NCBI RefSeq assembly: GCF_009932435.1
Contig: NZ_BJOU01000001.1
Span: 2,046,001 to 2,110,000 of the forward strand
Length of the DNA stretch: 64,000 bases
DNA from: Gordonia crocea
GTDB taxonomy: Bacteria > Actinomycetota > Actinomycetes > Mycobacteriales > Mycobacteriaceae
Reading direction: 5' to 3'
Each line of letters begins with the position of its first letter. Position 1 is the first letter of the stretch. Of this stretch, positions 36,984 to 46,152 are shown piece after piece. The translations under genes and the position numbers were made by a program. The notes under the pieces are model-generated. The model was not told the DNA's origin and made no database searches. It saw only the letters and a program-made list of their open reading frames with translations.

Positions 36984-39230
36984 ATGGAACCGACTCATGA
37001 TCTGACCACCCGGCTACGGTCGATACTGCGCTACGACGTCCCAGCGTCGATCGTCGTGTTCCTGGTGGCGTTGCCGCTGTCCCTCGGAATCGCGATCGCC
37101 TCGGGGGCTCCCGTCGCGGCGGGTCTGATCGCCGGGGTGATCGGCGGGATCGTGGCCGGCGCCCTTGGCGGATCGGTCGTCCAAGTCAGTGGCCCGGCGG
37201 CCGGCCTGACCGTCGTCGTCGCCGAATCGATCAGCCGGTTCGGTTTTGCCGCAACGTGTTTCATCGTCGCGGCGGCCGGACTCCTCCAGATCGCCTTCGG
37301 CCTCAGCCGCGTCGCCCGCTCGGCTTTGGCGGTGGCCCCGGTGGTTGTTCACGCGATGCTCGCCGGAATCGGCATCACGATCGCCCTGCAACAGGCGCAT
37401 GTGCTGCTCGGCGGCACGTCGCACAGCGGTGCCTGGGAGAACCTCACCGCGCTGCCCGGCCAGGTGATGTCCCTGCACGGCGCCTCGGCCGTCCTCGGTC
37501 TCCTCGTCATCGCGGTCATGTTCGGGTGGAAGTACATGCCCGCCAAAGTCCGCGCCGTCCCGGCCGCACTCGCGGCGATCCTGCTGGCGACGATCGTGTC
37601 GCTGGTCGCGCCGGTGGACGTCGCCCGGGTGCAGATCGACGGATCCCTCTTCGATTCGCTCGGCCTGCCGGAAATCCCCTCGGGGAGTTGGGGTGCCATC
37701 GCCCTGACCATCGTCACGATCGCGCTGATCGCCAGTGTCGAGAGCCTGCTGTCAGCGGTGGCCGTGGACAAGCTCCACACCGGCCCGCGGGCCGACTTCG
37801 ACCGGGAGATGATCGGACAGGGGGCGGCGAACACTGTTTCCGGCCTGATCGGCGGTCTGCCAATCACCGGTGTCATCGTCCGCAGCTCGACCAACGTGGC
37901 CGCGGGCGCCCGGACCCGGGCCTCGGCGGTCCTCCACGGCGTGTGGCTGCTGGTGTTCTCGGTGTTCCTCGTGTCGGTGGTCGAGCAGATTCCGCTCGCT
38001 GCCCTGGCCGGCCTGCTCATCGTCATCGGCACCCAGCTGGTCAAGCTGTCGCACGTCCGCCTGGCGCACCTGACCGGCGACCTCGTCGTCTACGCGGCGA
38101 CGCTCCTCGGCGTCGTATTCCTGAACCTGCTGGAGGGGGTGCTGATCGGCCTGGCCATCGCCGCGGTGCAGCTGATCATCCGGGTGGTCCGGATTGCCGT
38201 CCACGTCGACGAGATCGCCGGTACCGGCCGCTGGTTGGTGCGGATCGACGGTTCGGCCACCTTCCTGTCCCTGCCCCGTCTCACCGCGAGTCTGGCGACC
38301 GTACCGGCCGGTGTGCCGGTGACGGTCGAGATGACGGTCGACTTCCTCGACCACGCGGCCCACGAGGCGATCGAAGACTGGATGATCGCCCACCGGGCGA
38401 CCGGCGGGTCGGTCGACCTCGTCGAGATCGGGGAGGCCCGGATGAGCCGGGCCGCGGTGGAACGCCCGTCTCGCAGCATGGGGCGCGCCGTCCTCGACGA
38501 CGTCCTGGGACCGTGGCAGGCGGCGCAGAACCGCGCCGCATTCGGATCTGATGCGCCGTCGGCCTCACTCGTCGCCGGCGTCGCGAACTACAACCGGGGC
38601 CATTCCCACCTGCTGCGGCCGCATTTGGAGGAAATGAAGTCCGGCCAGGATCCGGAGGCGTTCTTCCTGACCTGTGCCGACTCCCGGATCGTGCCCAACG
38701 TGATCACGTGCAGCGGACCGGGCGACCTGTTCACCGTCCGCAACGTCGGGAATCTGGTGCCCGGCAGCGACGACGCCTCGGTCGACGCCGCACTGGCTTT
38801 CGCGGTCGACGTGTTGGGCGTCCGCGCGGTCGTGGTGTGCGGGCACTCGTCGTGCGGCGCGATGGCGGGTCTCCTCTCCGGCGTCTCGGCCGGGTCGGGC
38901 ATCGACCGCTGGCTCGAACACGGGAAGTCCAGTGTCGAGCGGTTCCGCGCCGGCGACCCGGTGGCACGGGCCGCCGACGATGCCGGCTTCGCCGAGGTGG
39001 ATCAACTGAGCATGGTCAACGTCGCCGTCCAGGTGGAGAAGCTGCGAGCGCACCCGGCCGTGCAGCGCGCGGTAGCCGAGCGCGGGCTGGTGGTGTCGGG
39101 GATGTTCTTCGACCTCGCCACCGCGCGGGTCGTCGAGGTGACCCCGCACGGGTTGTCCCACATCGATGCGCAGGCCGACGTCCTCGACCAGCTGCGGCCC
39201 TCGGGAGAGGTTGCCCAGCTGCCTGGCTAA
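36984..39230 (+). CDS. SulP-family anion transporter fused to beta-carbonic anhydrase
   Basis: 748 aa. Residues about 15-410 form the SulP membrane domain with some 10-12 helices (SIVVFLVALPLSLGIAIASG, VQVSGPAAGLTVVV). A STAS-like cytosolic region follows (about 415-510). The C-terminal 200 residues are a beta-carbonic anhydrase with zinc ligands in LTCADSRIVPNV and VVCGHSSCGAMAG. Such fusions are thought to couple bicarbonate or sulfate uptake with CO2 hydration. ATG 36984 is set by AGGGGG. A 36-codon extension is possible but has no ribosome binding site. It follows ppc, a bicarbonate user. Confidence 0.9.
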   Translation: MEPTHDLTTRLRSILRYDVPASIVVFLVALPLSLGIAIASGAPVAAGLIAGVIGGIVAGALGGSVVQVSGPAAGLTVVVAESISRFGFAATCFIVAAAGLLQIAFGLSRVARSALAVAPVVVHAMLAGIGITIALQQAHVLLGGTSHSGAWENLTALPGQVMSLHGASAVLGLLVIAVMFGWKYMPAKVRAVPAALAAILLATIVSLVAPVDVARVQIDGSLFDSLGLPEIPSGSWGAIALTIVTIALIASVESLLSAVAVDKLHTGPRADFDREMIGQGAANTVSGLIGGLPITGVIVRSSTNVAAGARTRASAVLHGVWLLVFSVFLVSVVEQIPLAALAGLLIVIGTQLVKLSHVRLAHLTGDLVVYAATLLGVVFLNLLEGVLIGLAIAAVQLIIRVVRIAVHVDEIAGTGRWLVRIDGSATFLSLPRLTASLATVPAGVPVTVEMTVDFLDHAAHEAIEDWMIAHRATGGSVDLVEIGEARMSRAAVERPSRSMGRAVLDDVLGPWQAAQNRAAFGSDAPSASLVAGVANYNRGHSHLLRPHLEEMKSGQDPEAFFLTCADSRIVPNVITCSGPGDLFTVRNVGNLVPGSDDASVDAALAFAVDVLGVRAVVVCGHSSCGAMAGLLSGVSAGSGIDRWLEHGKSSVERFRAGDPVARAADDAGFAEVDQLSMVNVAVQVEKLRAHPAVQRAVAERGLVVSGMFFDLATARVVEVTPHGLSHIDAQADVLDQLRPSGEVAQLPG

Positions 39231-39269
39231 GCTCGGTGCCAACACTGTGAGGCGAGTCGAGGAGTGCAC

Positions 39270-40085
39270 GTGGCATCGAACAACGACAAGACCGCATTGG
39301 TCACCGGGGCGTCGTCGGGCATCGGGCTCGAGGTCGCGCGCCAACTGGCCGCCCGCGGATACCGCGTCATTGGGACCAGCCGCAACCCGGACACGGTGCC
39401 GGACGACAAGCGCATCCCGGGTGTGGAATACGTCGCCCTGGACCTGGCGGACCGCCAGTCGATCAAGGCATGCGCCGCAGCGGTCGGCGACGTCGACATC
39501 GTGGTGCACAACGCGGGGGAGAGCCAGTCCGGGCCGGTCGAGGAACTGCCCGACGAGGCGGTGGACCGGTTGTTCCAGACCAACGTCTTCGGGGCGGTCC
39601 AGCTGACACAGCCGCTGCTCCCGCACATGCGGGCACAGGGCTACGGCCGGGTCATCACCGTCGGCTCGATGCTAGCCAGCTTCCCGCTCGCACACCGTGG
39701 TTCATACACGGCGGCCAAGGCGGCACTAAAGGGCTTCGCGTTGGCGGCGCGACAGGAGTTGTCGCCGTTCGGGGTCTGGGTCAGCCACGTGGAGCCGGGC
39801 TCGATCGCCACCGGCATCGGCGAGCGCCGCACCCACTACATCGCCGACGACTCGCCCTACCGCGACGACTACGACACGATGATCCGCCACCTCGACGCCA
39901 ACGAGCAGGCCGGCATCTCACCGGCCAAGGTGGCCGCGACCATCGTGTCGGCGATCGAGGCCGATCGGCCGCGCGAGTTCTACGCGGTGGGTTCCAACGC
40001 CCCACTCGTCTTCACCCTGAAACGACTTGTCCCGCGCCGCCTGGTCACCACGATGGTGGCCCGGCGGCACGGGCTCAAGCGTTAG
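39270..40085 (+). CDS. Short-chain dehydrogenase/reductase
   Basis: 271 aa classical SDR. NAD(P)-binding TGASSGIGLEVARQLAARG near residue 12, VHNAGES, catalytic Ser region TVGSMLASFPLAHRG and Tyr-Lys in YTAAKAALKGFALA near 150. GTG 39270 follows GAGGAG at 39259-39264. Substrate unknown. It lies 39 bases after the SulP-CA gene and converges with the flotillin gene, whose stop is 9 bases away. Confidence 0.9.
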   Translation: MASNNDKTALVTGASSGIGLEVARQLAARGYRVIGTSRNPDTVPDDKRIPGVEYVALDLADRQSIKACAAAVGDVDIVVHNAGESQSGPVEELPDEAVDRLFQTNVFGAVQLTQPLLPHMRAQGYGRVITVGSMLASFPLAHRGSYTAAKAALKGFALAARQELSPFGVWVSHVEPGSIATGIGERRTHYIADDSPYRDDYDTMIRHLDANEQAGISPAKVAATIVSAIEADRPREFYAVGSNAPLVFTLKRLVPRRLVTTMVARRHGLKR

Positions 40086-40094
40086 GGCTGTGGC

Positions 40095-41387
40095 TCAGGC
40101 GTTCTGGTCGCCCGATACGTCGTCGCGCGCAGCGCTGTTGTTTCCGGAGCCGATGACCTTGTCGCCGAGGTCGTTCAGCAGGCCGGCGATGTCGACACCG
40201 GTGGTGCCGCGAATCACCTCGAGGCCGCTGGCCAGGCCGGCACCGGCACCGCGGGTCAGCGGGTCGACAGAATCGCCGACGAGGGTGATGTTCGCCTCGC
40301 CGAGCGGCTCGGAGGCGGCCCGGACGATCTCGGGCAGCTTGCTCAGCACCAGCTCGAGCTGACCGACCTGGTCGAGCTTGCCCAGGGCCTCGGCGCGCAT
40401 CTCGAGGGCCTGTGCCTCGGCCTCACCGGTGATGCGGATACCGGCCGCGCGGGCCTCGGCCTCCGCGGTGATCTCGGCCTTCTTGGCCTCGGCCCGCTGC
40501 TGGGCGGCGTAAAGCTCCGCCTCGGCCGGCCGCCGGACCTCGGCGTCGAGCTCGGTGTCGCGCAGCTTCGCCTGCTGGGCGGCAACCTCGTTGTCCTTCT
40601 CCACCTGGACCCGGCGCCGCTCGGCCTCGACGAGCGGACGCACCGCGTCGGCCTCCGCCGAGGCGCGATCGGTGGCCTGGCGGGCGGTCTCGCGCTGGAT
40701 GTCGAGCTCGCGCTGCTGCTCGATGATGGCCTGCTCGTTCTCGATCCGGCTCTGCTCGGCGACGCGGTGGGCAACGGCGCGCGACTGGGCCGCGATGGCG
40801 GCCTGATCCGATCGCTCTTTGGCCGCGAGGTCGCTGAAGTACTGGCCGTCGGAGTCCTGCACGTCGTTGATCGAGAAGCTGTCGAGGACCAGGCCCTGGT
40901 TCGACAGGATCTCCTTGATCGACTGGGCGACCTGGTCGACGAGCTGTTGGCGGTCCACGAGGATGCTCTTGGCGGTCATGGTGCCGACGATCGAGCGGAG
41001 TTCACCGGAAAGCTGTTCGGTGACCAGCGCGTTGATCCGCATGAGGTCGTCACCGAAACGCGGACCGGCCTTGAGGATGTCCTCGGGGGTGTCGCCGACC
41101 TTGACCACGGCCACGCCGCGGACCTTCAGCTCGATGCCGTCGTTGGCGGGCGTCGAGGTGTCCAGGTCGGCTTTGACCGACGACAGTTGGACGCGGGTGG
41201 CCTTCTGGACCACGGGGAGCACGAATGTCCCGGTTCCCCGGTAGACCTTGCCCTGGTGGCCCTTGCCGGTACCGGTGACGATGAACGCCTCTTCGGCGCC
41301 GGGCACGCGGTAGCGGGACAGCAGCAGCAGGATGAACAGGATGAGAAGTACGGCAGCAGCCCCGATGGCGGGGATCAGTGTCGTCAT
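40095..41387 (-). CDS. Flotillin / SPFH-domain membrane scaffold protein
   Basis: 430 aa. One N-terminal membrane helix (residues 5-24), an SPFH/band 7 domain (about 28-200), then a long charged coiled coil rich in Ala-Glu-Arg (about 200-340) and a C-terminal tail. This is the flotillin layout. The family organises membrane microdomains. It follows the NfeD-like gene on the same strand by 32 bases, the usual nfeD-flotillin pairing. Confidence 0.9.
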   Translation of the reverse strand: MTTLIPAIGAAAVLLILFILLLLSRYRVPGAEEAFIVTGTGKGHQGKVYRGTGTFVLPVVQKATRVQLSSVKADLDTSTPANDGIELKVRGVAVVKVGDTPEDILKAGPRFGDDLMRINALVTEQLSGELRSIVGTMTAKSILVDRQQLVDQVAQSIKEILSNQGLVLDSFSINDVQDSDGQYFSDLAAKERSDQAAIAAQSRAVAHRVAEQSRIENEQAIIEQQRELDIQRETARQATDRASAEADAVRPLVEAERRRVQVEKDNEVAAQQAKLRDTELDAEVRRPAEAELYAAQQRAEAKKAEITAEAEARAAGIRITGEAEAQALEMRAEALGKLDQVGQLELVLSKLPEIVRAASEPLGEANITLVGDSVDPLTRGAGAGLASGLEVIRGTTGVDIAGLLNDLGDKVIGSGNNSAARDDVSGDQNA

Positions 41388-41419
41388 TGGCGGAACCTTT
41401 CCTTGGAAATCTCAGATGC

Positions 41420-41941
41420 TCAGGAGAGCTCGTCGTAGGGGAGTCGTTGGACGTGGTAGACGTTGCGGTCGTCGAGTTTGGACGTGATCCGCACGATGTC
41501 GCCGAGGGCGTAATCCTCGTCGGCGGTGAGGGACACCTGCCGGGCGCCGGTCTCGGTCTTCACCTCGCCGATGCCCAGGTGCGTCGGCCCGACCGGCTCG
41601 ACGATCCGAACGCGTTCGCCGACGAGGTCGACGCTGGGCAATTCGGTACCGGATTTGACCAGGTAGGACACCAGCACGCCCGCCACCGCGGCCAGCACCA
41701 GCCCGGTCAGCGCTCCGGCCGCCAACGCCGGCAAAGTCGGGGTGTCCGCGAGGGTCATGAGTCCGCCGGCGATCAATCCGAAGCCGGTGACGAACGGGGT
41801 CAGCAGCGAGAGCAGGCCCACCCCGGAATCACCGAGGTCGAAGTCGATGTCGATGGCCGCATCGAGGTCCAAACCGACCAGCGAGAGGACGGTCAAGGCG
41901 AGACCGATAAGTCCGATTGTCAGCAAGATCGCGCCCAGCAT
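41420..41941 (-). CDS. NfeD-like membrane protein
   Basis: 173 aa. Three to four membrane segments (about residues 5-25, 43-65, 68-95) followed by a soluble C-terminal OB-fold-type domain (from about 110: VDLVGERVRIVEPVGPTHLG). This matches short NfeD proteins encoded beside flotillins. AGAGGGG lies 7 bases before ATG 41941, and a TAAGTT box (minus strand, near 41980) is a possible -10. Probably an operon with the downstream flotillin gene. Confidence 0.82.
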   Translation of the reverse strand: MLGAILLTIGLIGLALTVLSLVGLDLDAAIDIDFDLGDSGVGLLSLLTPFVTGFGLIAGGLMTLADTPTLPALAAGALTGLVLAAVAGVLVSYLVKSGTELPSVDLVGERVRIVEPVGPTHLGIGEVKTETGARQVSLTADEDYALGDIVRITSKLDDRNVYHVQRLPYDELS

Positions 41942-42079
41942 CCGATACCCCTCTCACGCTGCCGTCGGTGTTGTCCTCCAACTTATCCGAACCACCCCCT
42001 CCGACGTCGGGTGGACGAGGGACCGGGCACGTAAGGTTGGGGCCAAGACGATGGCGGACGAACCCGAGGGGTTGATGGC

Positions 42080-42943
42080 GTGACGACGGTGAATGCACCG
42101 ATTGTGGTGGCGGTGGACGGGTCGGATCCCGCATTGCAGGCGGTTCGGTGGGCGGCAGCGGCCGCCGCACGGGAGAACCGCCCGCTGCGAGTGGTCAGCG
42201 TGGTGGAGCCGGCGGTTCCGCAGGCCGGTTACGGCATCGTGACGGCGCAGGCCTACGTCGATGCCTCGCGTGCCTTCGCCGAGGGAGCCGTGGACCTGGC
42301 GCGTGACGTGAGCGCCGAAGCGGCGCCCACCGCGACGGTGACCGGCGATGTCCTCGACGGCCGCCCGGCGCTCGTCCTGCGCGAGGTGTCCGAGCATGCA
42401 CACGTCGTCGTGCTCGGGCGCCGGGGCCTTGGCGGCGCCGAAGGCCTGGCGTTGGGATCGGTGACCGCCGACCTCGCCGCCCACGGTCAGTCCCCGGTCG
42501 TCGTCGTCCCCGAGGACACACCCACCGCCGGGCCCGTCGTCGTGGGCGTCGACGGCTCGCCGGTGTCGACCGGGGCGATCCGGACCGCCTTCGAGCAGGC
42601 CGACTTCCTGGGAGTCCCGCTGATCGCGGTGCACGCCTTCGGGGAACGCGGTCTGGCCCTGGAAAATCTCAGCGAGGAGCAGCGCCGCCGGATCAGCGAC
42701 GAGGCGGTCGAGGCGCTCGGATCCCAACTCGCCGGCGGCTTGGAAGACCACCCGGACGTGTCGGTCGAGACGGTGGTGGCCGCCGCGGGTCCCGCTCAGC
42801 AGATTCTCGACGCGGCGCGCGAGGCGCAGCTGGTCGTGGTGGGCAGTCGGGGCCGCGGCGGGTTCCGCGGACTGCTGCTCGGGTCGACCAGCCAGGCGGT
42901 CCTCCACACGGCGCCGTGTGCGGTCATGATCGTGCGCGACTAA
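42080..42943 (+). CDS. Universal stress protein, two tandem Usp domains
   Basis: 287 aa with two UspA domains (residues 5-145 and 152-286). Each has an ATP-loop: GRRGLGGAEGLALGSVTADL and GSRGRGGFRGLLLGSTSQAV, fitting G-x2-G-x9-G-S/T. GTG 42080 follows GAGGGG by 8 bases. Mycobacterial relatives are often DosR-regulated; I looked for and did not find a convincing Dos box. The stop overlaps that of the convergent UvrA-like gene by 4 bases. Confidence 0.92.
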   Translation: MTTVNAPIVVAVDGSDPALQAVRWAAAAAARENRPLRVVSVVEPAVPQAGYGIVTAQAYVDASRAFAEGAVDLARDVSAEAAPTATVTGDVLDGRPALVLREVSEHAHVVVLGRRGLGGAEGLALGSVTADLAAHGQSPVVVVPEDTPTAGPVVVGVDGSPVSTGAIRTAFEQADFLGVPLIAVHAFGERGLALENLSEEQRRRISDEAVEALGSQLAGGLEDHPDVSVETVVAAAGPAQQILDAAREAQLVVVGSRGRGGFRGLLLGSTSQAVLHTAPCAVMIVRD

Positions 42944-45330
42944 CCGGCACCGACATAGGCCGCCAGGTGCTGCGCCGTCAGGGTGTCGGCCTGGGCGGTC
43001 ATGTCTGCCGGTGAGCCCTCGAAGACGATCCGCCCGCCGTCGTGGCCGGCGCCCGGGCCGAGGTCGATGATCCAATCCGCATGCGCCATCACGGCCTGGT
43101 GGTGCTCGATGACGATGACCGACATCCCGGCGTCCACCAGCCGGTCCAACAGACGCAGCAGGTTCTCCACGTCCGCCAGGTGCAGCCCGGTGGTCGGCTC
43201 GTCGAGGATGTAGACGGCCGCCTTTTCGCCCATCTGGGCGGCGAGCTTGAGGCGCTGCCGTTCACCGCCGGACAGTGTGGTCAGCGGCTGGCCGATGCGC
43301 AGGTAGCCCAGCCCGACGTCGGAGAGCCGGGCGAGGACCTTGTGCGCGGCGGGGGTCGCCGCGTCGGCCGCGCCGTCGACCCCGCCGCCGAAGAAGTCCA
43401 GCGCCTGGTCCACCGACATCGCCAGCACCTCGCTGATGTCGCGGCCGCCGAGTCGGTAGTCGAGGACCTCGGGCCTGAACCGCCGTCCCTCGCACTCCTC
43501 GCAGCGGGTGACCACACCGGCCATGGTGGCGAGGTCGGTGTAAATGACGCCGTTGCCCTTGCAGGTCGGGCACGCCCCCTCGGAGTTCGCGCTGAACAAC
43601 GCGGGCTTGACCCCGTTGGCCTTCGCGAAGGCCTTGCGGATCGGTTCGAGGAGACCGGTGTAGGTCGCCGGGTTGCTGCGCCGAGAACCCCGGATCGCGG
43701 TCTGGTCGATCGTGACCACCTGCTCGCGCGGCGCGACCGAGCCGTGGATCAGCGAACTCTTCCCCGAGCCGGCCACCCCCGTGATCACCGTCAACACCCC
43801 CAGGGGGATGTCGACGTCGACGTCGTCGAGGTTGTTGGTGGCCGCGCCGCGCACGGCCAACACACCCGTCGGGGTGCGCACCGACGGTTTCAGTGCGGCC
43901 CGGTCGCCCAGGTGGCGACCGGTGAGGGTGTCGCTGCCGCGCAACCCGTTGACGGTTCCCTCGAAACAGATCGTCCCGCCGTTGGTGCCGGCGCCCGGAC
44001 CGAGGTCCACGACGTGGTCGGCGATGGCGATGGTCTCCGGCTTGTGCTCGACGACGAGCACGGTGTTCCCCTTGTCCCGCAGGCGCAGCAGCAGATCGTT
44101 CATCCGGGTGATGTCGTGCGGGTGCAGACCCACGGTCGGCTCGTCGAACACGTAGGTGATGTCGGTCAACGACGACCCGAGATGGCGAATCATCTTGGTG
44201 CGCTGGGCTTCTCCGCCCGAGAGCGTTCCGGTGGGGCGTTCCAGGGACAGGTAGCCCAGGCCGATTTCCACGAAGGAGTCGAGGGTGGCGACGAGGCTCG
44301 CCAGCAGCGGGGCCACCGTCGGGCGGTCCAGGCCGCGCACCCAGGCGGCGAGGTCGCTGATCTGCATCCGTCCCGCGTCGGCGATGCTCGTGCCGTCGAT
44401 GGTGGCGGTCCGAGCATGCTCGGCCAACCGGGTGCCGTCGCATTCCGGGCACACCGAGGCCGTGACGGCGCGTTCGATGAAAGCGCGGATATGGGGTTGG
44501 ACCGAGTCGATGTCCTTGGACAGCATCGACTTCTGGATCCGGGGGATGATGCCCTCGTAGGTGATGTTGATGCCGTCGACCTTGATCTTGGTCGCCGATT
44601 TGTAGAGCAGGGCGTCGAGTTGTTTGGCGGTGAAGTCCTTGATCGGCTTGTCCGGGTCGAAAAACCCGGACCCGCCGTACACCCGGCCGTACCAGCCCTC
44701 GGGGGTGATCCCCGGAACCTTGATGGCACCGTCGTTGAAGGATTTCGTCTCGTCGTAGATTTCGGCCAGATCGACGTCGGAAACCGTGCCCATGCCCTCG
44801 CACCGCGGACACATTCCGCCCAGGCTTTCGAAGGTCGCCTTCTTCGCCTTCTTGTCGCCGACCTTGATGGCCCCGGCGCCGCTGACCGTCGGCACGTTGA
44901 ACGAGAAGGCGGTCGACGGGCCGACATGGGGCTCGCTGCACCGGCTGAACAGGATGCGCAGCATCGCGTAGGCGTCGGTGATCGTCCCGACCGTCGACCG
45001 GGGATTGCCGCCGATGCGTTCCTGGTCGACGATGATCGCCGTCGTCAGCCCGTCGAGGACGTCGACGTCGGGCCGGTTCAGGGTCGGCATGAAGCCCTGC
45101 ACGAACGCGCTGTAGGTCTCGTTGACCAGGCGCTGCGACTCGGCGGCGATGGTGCCGAAGACCAGCGAACTCTTCCCCGATCCGGATACGCCGGTGAACA
45201 CCGTGAGCCGGCGTTTGGGGAGTTCGACGCTGACGTCGCGCAGATTGTTGACCCGCGCCCCGACGACGCGGATCAGGTCGTGGGAGTCGGCGGGGTGGGC
45301 GCGCGCGGGTGTCGTGGCTGGCATGGTCAC
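42940..45330 (-). CDS. UvrA-like ABC ATPase (drug-protection type)
   Basis: 796 aa, shorter than true UvrA (about 950). Two ABC modules with Walker A GVSGSGKSS and GVAGSGKSS and signatures LSGGEAQR and LSGGERQR. Zinc-type cysteine pairs CPRCEGMG, CPECDGTR, CPTCKGNG and CEECEGRR are present. The shorter insertion region matches UvrA2/DrrC-type proteins that protect DNA from intercalating drugs. GTG 45330 lies 3 bases after tetR and 7 bases after AAGGA; ATG 45324 is possible. The preceding tetR is in the same operon. Confidence 0.9.
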   Translation of the reverse strand: MTMPATTPARAHPADSHDLIRVVGARVNNLRDVSVELPKRRLTVFTGVSGSGKSSLVFGTIAAESQRLVNETYSAFVQGFMPTLNRPDVDVLDGLTTAIIVDQERIGGNPRSTVGTITDAYAMLRILFSRCSEPHVGPSTAFSFNVPTVSGAGAIKVGDKKAKKATFESLGGMCPRCEGMGTVSDVDLAEIYDETKSFNDGAIKVPGITPEGWYGRVYGGSGFFDPDKPIKDFTAKQLDALLYKSATKIKVDGINITYEGIIPRIQKSMLSKDIDSVQPHIRAFIERAVTASVCPECDGTRLAEHARTATIDGTSIADAGRMQISDLAAWVRGLDRPTVAPLLASLVATLDSFVEIGLGYLSLERPTGTLSGGEAQRTKMIRHLGSSLTDITYVFDEPTVGLHPHDITRMNDLLLRLRDKGNTVLVVEHKPETIAIADHVVDLGPGAGTNGGTICFEGTVNGLRGSDTLTGRHLGDRAALKPSVRTPTGVLAVRGAATNNLDDVDVDIPLGVLTVITGVAGSGKSSLIHGSVAPREQVVTIDQTAIRGSRRSNPATYTGLLEPIRKAFAKANGVKPALFSANSEGACPTCKGNGVIYTDLATMAGVVTRCEECEGRRFRPEVLDYRLGGRDISEVLAMSVDQALDFFGGGVDGAADAATPAAHKVLARLSDVGLGYLRIGQPLTTLSGGERQRLKLAAQMGEKAAVYILDEPTTGLHLADVENLLRLLDRLVDAGMSVIVIEHHQAVMAHADWIIDLGPGAGHDGGRIVFEGSPADMTAQADTLTAQHLAAYVGAG

Positions 45331-45333
45331 AAC

Positions 45334-46071
45334 CTAATCCTTGTCTCGGACACCGGGTCCGGTGGTAAGCCGCGCGGCGATCCCGTCGAGGATCACCTGG
45401 AGGCCGAATTCGTAGGCGTGGCGCGCGTTTCGGGCCGCGCCCTGGGCTTCGCCGGCGGCGGCACCGATCCGGGACGCGAGGGGGAAGCGGGCCTCGATGC
45501 CGAGCACCGCCAGTTTGGCGCCCTCGCGTTCCCACCACGGCTGCGGCGACTCCTGTTCGCGTTCGACGCGGGCGCGCGCCATCGACCGCGCGCTGGCCTT
45601 CACGAAGTCGAGGACGACGGTCAGTGCCGCATCCTTGTCCGGGTCGGGGAGGGGCAGGCCGTCGAGGGCGTCGAGTTCGTGTTCGTACTTGGCCAGTGTC
45701 CCGGGTCCGAGGATCGCCCGTTCGGACTCGATGTCGGCGAGCCATCCGTGACCGGTGATCAGTTCGAGGTTCTCCTCGGCGATGGTGGCGAGGCGGTTGC
45801 GCCAGTCGCCGGTGCCCGCCGCCCGGGTCATCCCGGCGTACACGTCGTCGACCATGAGCTCGACGAGTTGGTCGCGGTTCTGCACGTAGGAGTAGAGCGA
45901 CATCACCGGGATGCCCAGTTCACCGGCGACGTCGCGGATGGAGAAGGCTGAACCGACCCGGTCGGCAAGGTCGATGGCGGCGTCGACGACCTGGTCGACG
46001 GTGTACCTGGGCGGCCGGCCCCGTCGAGCGGGGGCGACCTCGTGTCGCCACAGCAAGTCGATGGTGTCCAT
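45334..46071 (-). CDS. TetR-family regulator of the UvrA-like gene
   Basis: 245 aa. The N-terminal helix-turn-helix (residues 18-65: GRPPRYTVDQVVDAAIDLA and FSIRDVAGELGIPVMSLYSY) is followed by a TetR-type ligand-binding domain. ATG 46071 has GAGGA upstream. The gene is the first in an operon with the UvrA-like ATPase and is divergent from a VOC-family gene. Palindromes in the 81-base gap are likely operators for autoregulation; the inducer is unknown, plausibly a DNA-binding drug. Confidence 0.9.
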   Translation of the reverse strand: MDTIDLLWRHEVAPARRGRPPRYTVDQVVDAAIDLADRVGSAFSIRDVAGELGIPVMSLYSYVQNRDQLVELMVDDVYAGMTRAAGTGDWRNRLATIAEENLELITGHGWLADIESERAILGPGTLAKYEHELDALDGLPLPDPDKDAALTVVLDFVKASARSMARARVEREQESPQPWWEREGAKLAVLGIEARFPLASRIGAAAGEAQGAARNARHAYEFGLQVILDGIAARLTTGPGVRDKD

Positions 46072-46099
46072 CGGGTCATCCTCGGGTCGCGGTTGATTT

Positions 46100-46139
46100 A
46101 CGTACTGCGTACGGTCTACTGTAACAGTACACAGTACGT
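46100..46139. promoter_or_regulatory. Operator palindromes between tetR and the VOC gene
   Basis: Two nested inverted repeats lie in the divergent gap: ACGTACTG (46100-46107) with CAGTACGT (46132-46139), and the perfect 13-mer TACTGTAACAGTA (46117-46129). AT content is high. They are the most likely binding sites for the adjacent TetR protein, and could control both directions. Confidence 0.6.
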
Positions 46140-46152
46140 GAAAGGGGCTCCC

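Noticed and set aside
41942..42079. Possible DosR box upstream of the universal stress gene
   Set aside because: GGGACCGGGCAC was considered, but the second half-site of the 20-base palindrome is missing.
43042..45951. 969-codon plus-strand frame opposite the UvrA-like and TetR genes
   Set aside because: It spans two well-supported minus-strand genes and shows only GC-driven composition.
46117..46129. TACTGTAACAGTA as an attachment core
   Set aside because: No integrase or second copy was seen; its place between divergent genes next to tetR fits an operator.
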